Assembly (NCBI RefSeq): GCF_003672135.1
Contig: NC_039507.1
Location: 9,129,624 to 9,193,623, forward strand
Direction of reading: 5' to 3'
Source of the DNA: Ooceraea biroi
Taxonomy: Eukaryota; Arthropoda; Insecta; Hymenoptera; Formicidae
DNA: 64,000 bases
Of this stretch, positions 60,401 to 64,000 are shown piece after piece; position 1 is the stretch's first letter; each line of letters starts with the position of its first letter. The translations under genes were made by a program, and so were the position numbers. The notes under the pieces were generated by a model that had not been told where the DNA came from, made no database searches, and saw only the letters and a list, made by a program, of their open reading frames with translations.

Positions 60401-63400
60401 CACACTTTTACCGTAATTTACGGCGCTAGGCGTTGCCCCATATGTTCCCGAGGTCGTGAATTACGGGCCGCGCCGTTGCGCGTTTTCCGGTGGTGGTGGT
60501 GGCGCGTGTAGACACGCGCGGAATTCGCGACGGGGTCGAACCACCACGGGTGGCGGTGATGGTAGTGGTGGCGGTGGTATAATGGAGTCCATATCTTCAA
60601 AATTTAACTTGGAAGCTTAGTACTTCGCGGAACAGAAGGGACGCTCGTATAACGGTTTATCATGCATGCGAGGGTGGTGCGAGCTGTTTCTCGCGCCCCC
60701 CTTGTGTCTTTCCGCATCGGTCATCGGCCGGTCAAGAGGCCGCACCGATTTTACGACGTGGCCTCTCGCTCGATCGTCAACGATGACGTGCACCCCCTCG
60801 ATCAACCCCATCACACGCCGCGTGTGAAGTGTCGCACGCGCGAGATCTATTTTTAGAACACGCGAGATCTATTTTTACGACGCGCGAGATGCCGTGGTCG
60901 GCGCATCGATTTCTAAAAGCCGAATGCGTTACACGTTGAGTCTTTTGTTCGCAGTTTATTTGCCGGCGCGTTCGAAACGGTGAACGTCCTCGATGGTTCT
61001 TCCTCGTCTTTCTTGAGGAAAGCAATCTTGTGAAATATCACGACGCATCCTCATTTTGCGAAACGCGTTATCTCGCGTTTAATCGCGGAGATCCATCGGT
61101 GCTTTTGCGAGCGGCGTGCATTGAAGGTCCCTGAGAACGTGTTTATTTCGGTGCAGCGGGCCTCTCTCTCTCTCTCTCACTCACATTCCCTGTGCATCCG
61201 CATAATAAATCTTCCGGCCGACCGAGTTTCTCGTAATCCAATTAAGATTTTCGCGAGTTCGTCCTCATCCTTTCACATCAATTACGGGGATCCTGGCGGA
61301 CCTGGAATTGCGAACGACTCGCCGCTAAAGTCATAGCGCGGTGCTCTTCTTTGGCGACAACAAGGAGCCGCCCGGGACCGTTTTTTGCTGAAAGAGCCTT
61401 AGGGATTTCTTCGTCAGACGTAGCCCTTGTTAGAAAGAGGTTAAATCGTGCTATATATATGTATACACACACGCACGCACGCATTGGACCGGTGATAGTA
61501 GCGAGTGATCGATCGATCCGAAGGACCGGGGAGGCTCGCTTTTATGAGCGAGGATGTCGTCGTGCACGTACATACGCACGTGCGTGTCGTACTGCACTAC
61601 GTATACTCGTCCACGCGGATTCCCATGTGCGGAACGTGGAAATAACAGAAACAACGTATCGAAAAAGGGGAATTGTGTTCCGAAGTGGAATCGTTCGGGA
61701 ACGTCGAATAAACGTCGGTTTTCGACCGGATCGAGAAGATTAGACGATTTAGAAGACGTATTTATTGCGTCGTTATTTCGTATTTGTACATCGCGATGTG
61801 ATTTTTATTGTCGAATCTCCGCGTCAGACGACGATTATTTGTCGAAATATGTCCCTACGTTTGTCCCATCAATTCTTTCGTTCTAAAAAATTGACAACTG
61901 CAGAATACATTTATTTGTACATATTACATGATTCAAAAATATTTTTATATTTGAAATAATAATAGAAATTAGTAAAATAAAATAAATAGAATATATTAAA
62001 ATTAAAATTAAAAGATATTAAAATAAAGTACGTAGCTACATGTGTAATCAGCGAATTGAAAGGTCAAAATATCAAAATTCGGCTCGACCTTTGCCTCGTG
62101 ATTATTATTCATTTATTCTTTTACATTACGCGCCCCCTAATTGCGAAACTCGTTTCTTTCGTCTAGACAACGAGGAGCACGGACGTTTTCAGCGACAGTA
62201 CATTCGTGTAATTTGGGATGCTGAATTCTTCACGTGACTCTGAGGATTATCGTACGAAAAATCGCGTATTTGTCATCGATCTCCACAATTTCGAAACCGA
62301 TCTCTCCTCGAGATTGCCGTTGTATCAACGATCTCAATATTGAACGTGGCCCAACTTCTAAAAGTATCCGACGAGAATTCTCTTACAATCCGCACCGAAA
62401 GACACGAGTCCCCTCCGTGCAGCAGTTTATCGGGTCTCCGTAAACGCGTTCGGATTGTAACGGAGATTTTTCCGTTTCATTTCGTCGAGGGAGATCGCCG
62501 CCGGTGACCTGTGTGAAGTTAACACCCCATTTTTGAAATTTTGAAATTCTAAAAGTTGTTCCAGGTTGTTCTAGACTTGTTCCAGAAGATCAAATTTATA
62601 TAATAAAAATTTTCACGGAAAATTGAAAAAAACAATTTTTTACCTGGCACTCCATTTTTCGAAAATCAAACTTTTAAAGGTTGTTCCAGGTTGTTCTAGT
62701 TGTTCTAAACATTGTTCCAAAGTATTAGATTGATTGGTCAAAACCTTTAAGAGATATCGAAAAAAAAAGAATTTTGGAAAAAATCGTTTTTGAAGAATGG
62801 AACAAGTTTTATATCCAAGAAAATCTCGAAAAACTAAATAAAACCAAATAATAAGTAAAGTCACCCTGAGGTTTCGAATCGGGGCGTATAAATTTTGTTC
62901 CCGGTTGTTCTACTCGAGAAAATGATAGTTCTAAAGCGGGAAGCCTGGAACAAGTTTTATATCCAAGAAAATCGCGAAAAACCAAATTTTTCGAGTAGGG
63001 TACAAGAGTAAAGTCACCCTTAGGTTTCGAAACGGGGCGTATAAATTTTGTTCCCGGTTGTTCTACTCGAGAAAACGATAGTTCTAAAGCGGGAAGCCTG
63101 GAACAAGTTTTTTACCCAAGAAAATAGAAAAATAATATTTTCCATTAAAGAGTAAAGTGGACCTTATTATATTGTTGCTATGGTCTTGAAATTTTTGTTC
63201 TGAGTTGTTTTACACGGTTATAAACATATTCTAAATCGACAATGTTGTAAGTTATTTTGTTTGGGAAAGAATGTCCAAAAACGATTTTTTCCAAAATTCT
63301 TTTTTTTCGATATCTCATTAAAGGTTTTGACCAATCAATCTAATACTTTGGAACAATGTTTAGAACAACTAGAACAACCTGGAACAACCTTTAAAAGTTT

Positions 63401-63916
63401 GATTTTCGAAAAATGGAGTGCCAGGGAAAAAATTGTTTTTTTCAATTTTCTGCGAAAATATTTATTATATAAATTTGATCTTCTGGAACAATTTGGAACA
63501 AGTCTAAAATAACCTGGAACAACTTTTAGAATTTCAAAATTTCAAAAATGGGGTGCTAACTTCACACAGGTCCACCGGTGTTTGCTCGATGAAAATACCT
63601 GTGGGACACCCGAGAGGACCAGTCCGTCGCGCAACAACAGGGTTGTATCGATTAAGGATTCGGCTGACTTGCGCGCAAAAGACAACTCAACTTGTTCATA
63701 CTTGCCTTCAGTGACGAAGACGAAGATCGATGCCGGCTTGGTGTTGGAGGCGCTGCACGTGTAATTGCCCGTGTCGGACTCCACCGCCTGGCGGATCGTC
63801 AGCCGGCTCTGCGTTGGTCCTGGATCGGTTTGTACGGTCACGCTGCCGCGCGTGGTGTCGTAGTTTATCATCCGGTTATTGTGATACCAGAACACGTATT
63901 GCGGCGGCGTCGGGCT
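51481..63916 (-). CDS. dpr: dpr-family Ig cell-surface protein, last two coding exons (partial)
   Basis: Exon n-1 is 63706-63916 (after acceptor TCTGTTCCAG) and covers the second half of Ig domain 2: FWYHNNRMINYDTTRG, SRLTI, then DTGNYTCSASNTKPAS with the closing Cys. The last exon is 51481-51593: one base plus GT completes Gly, then DKMAAIQRRKTSAAW, a hydrophobic stretch of about 20 residues (VLVPVLLIAAGVGLA), Arg and stop. The YHNxRMINYD, SASNTKPAS and AAIxRRKTS motifs are hallmarks of Dpr proteins, which pair with DIP partners on neurons for synaptic matching. The tail fits a GPI-attachment or membrane signal. The signal peptide, Ig1 and the start of Ig2 lie beyond the window's right edge. 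The donor of the 12,112-bp intron is GAAG|GCAAGT, a GC-AG intron. Which Dpr paralogue it is cannot be settled here. Confidence 0.88.
51699..51726. repeat. (GGTC)n microsatellite in the dpr intron
   Basis: About six GGTC/TCGG units close to the splice acceptor of the last dpr exon. Confidence 0.9.
52353..52727. repeat. TTAA-flanked palindromic element, subfamily B, copy 2
   Basis: 375 bp from TTAAGGGGATGCTGGAGCTG to the complement ending CATCCCCTTAA. Inner arms nearly identical to the 6461-6833 element (AAAGTCCTGTAGAGCG, AAATCCTTTTCCACAAATGA). The outermost bases follow subfamily A (GGATGC rather than GGAAGC), so end and core have been exchanged relative to copy 1. Lies inside the dpr intron. 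Confidence 0.9.
52728..62500. other. dpr intron interior, no other gene seen
   Basis: Part of the 12.1-kb intron. AT-rich from 53.6 to 57.4 kb, CG-rich from 57.9 to 61.8 kb. Simple repeats include a GA tract at 59408-59436 and a GTCCTC/GTCGTC tract at 58790-58850 that creates a spurious Val/Leu-rich frame. Frames up to 155 residues occur on both strands in the CG-rich part without family motifs. Confidence 0.5.
62501..63577. repeat. Large palindrome with tandem repeats in its centre, about 1.08 kb
   Basis: The left arm from CCGGTGACCTGTGTGAAGTT to about 62800 is mirrored from about 63265 to 63577 (AACTTCACACAGGTCCACCGG), with indels. Both arms are dense in GGTTGTTCCAGGTTGTTCTA-type words. 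The centre holds three starts of a tandem unit of about 150 bp (GGAACAAGTTTTATATCCAA at 62799 and 62947, a variant at 63100), each unit containing GGGGCGTATAAATTTTGTTC and CTACTCGAGAAAA. The matched 74- and 83-residue frames on opposite strands are the same sequence seen in the two arms. Ends 129 bp before the dpr exon. Confidence 0.88.
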
Positions 63917-64000
63917 CTGGAACAGATAGAAGAAGAATGGACGCCGGTTGACAAGCATGAGATTTAACGCGCGGGCTCCGACAACGCAGCACAAAGAACC

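Noticed and set aside
59938..60511. 155-residue minus frame and 103-residue plus frame
   Set aside because: Overlapping frames in CG-rich intron sequence with simple repeats; no motif recognised.
62640..63512. Matched 74- and 83-residue frames rich in LEQ repeats
   Set aside because: They are the two arms of the palindrome read in opposite directions, and the LEQ pattern comes from repeated GGAACAA words; not an independent gene.
1..64000. CRISPR arrays, operons, tRNA and rRNA genes
   Set aside because: No regularly spaced direct repeats with unique spacers and no convincing tRNA or rRNA sequence; gene structure is eukaryotic throughout.

Overview
The window reads as insect nuclear DNA, most likely a hymenopteran and plausibly an ant. 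It has spliced host genes with short GT-AG introns, SETMAR-type mariner elements, an interstitial run of the arthropod telomere motif TTAGG, CpG-rich stretches alternating with very AT-rich ones, and a dense population of foldback (palindromic) elements. The species is inferred; I could not search a database.

Layout. Bases 1-7040 hold no convincing gene. They carry two hairpin elements, a possible non-LTR relic, a CpG-rich block near 5.2-5.8 kb and a back-to-back pair of TTAA-flanked palindromes (6028-6833). Rab2 occupies 7347-9526 (+) in four coding exons and gives a full 214-residue protein. At 12.25-15.41 kb sit two different mariner elements: a broken copy on minus, and a copy with an open frame on plus that has lost one codon inside its catalytic core. 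Directly after it is a decayed KIF-binding-protein-like sequence (15441-17505). An AT-rich, palindrome-rich stretch follows (17.5-21.5 kb), including a hairpin element with a perfect 8-bp target duplication.

The centrepiece is 21602-29458 (+): a two-exon gene for a predicted protein of 2557 residues. A 65-bp first exon is spliced across a 183-bp intron to a single 7.6-kb exon. The order is a charged N-terminus, a long helical region with two RX4H (HEPN ribonuclease-type) motifs, about 28 ankyrin repeats, a kinesin-light-chain-like TPR block, a second ankyrin block, and a C-terminal module that occurs three times in the protein. I know of no named family with this order. It is the best candidate here for an undescribed system, for example an ankyrin-sensor/RNase protein analogous in logic to RNase L, possibly of symbiont ancestry but now equipped with a host-type exon.

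Snx6 follows at 32070-35217 (+; 413 codons with an 18-nt microexon), with further phase-0 exon-like segments inside one intron. From 36.9 to 51.4 kb there is no recognisable host coding sequence, only foldback elements. One of them encloses a truncated DUF4817-type DNA-binding fragment, and another is about 850 bp with internal modules. On the minus strand the last two coding exons of a dpr-family immunoglobulin cell-surface gene lie at 63706-63916 and 51481-51593. They are joined by a 12.1-kb intron that appears to use a GC-AG splice pair; that intron holds two more large palindromes (52353-52727 and 62501-63577).

How it fits together: Rab2 (ER-Golgi and endolysosomal traffic) and Snx6 (retromer-linked endosomal sorting) are housekeeping membrane-traffic genes, and dpr is a neuronal recognition gene. 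The KIFBP-like relic and the transposons are debris. The ankyrin/HEPN/TPR gene is unrelated to its neighbours and sits among repeats.
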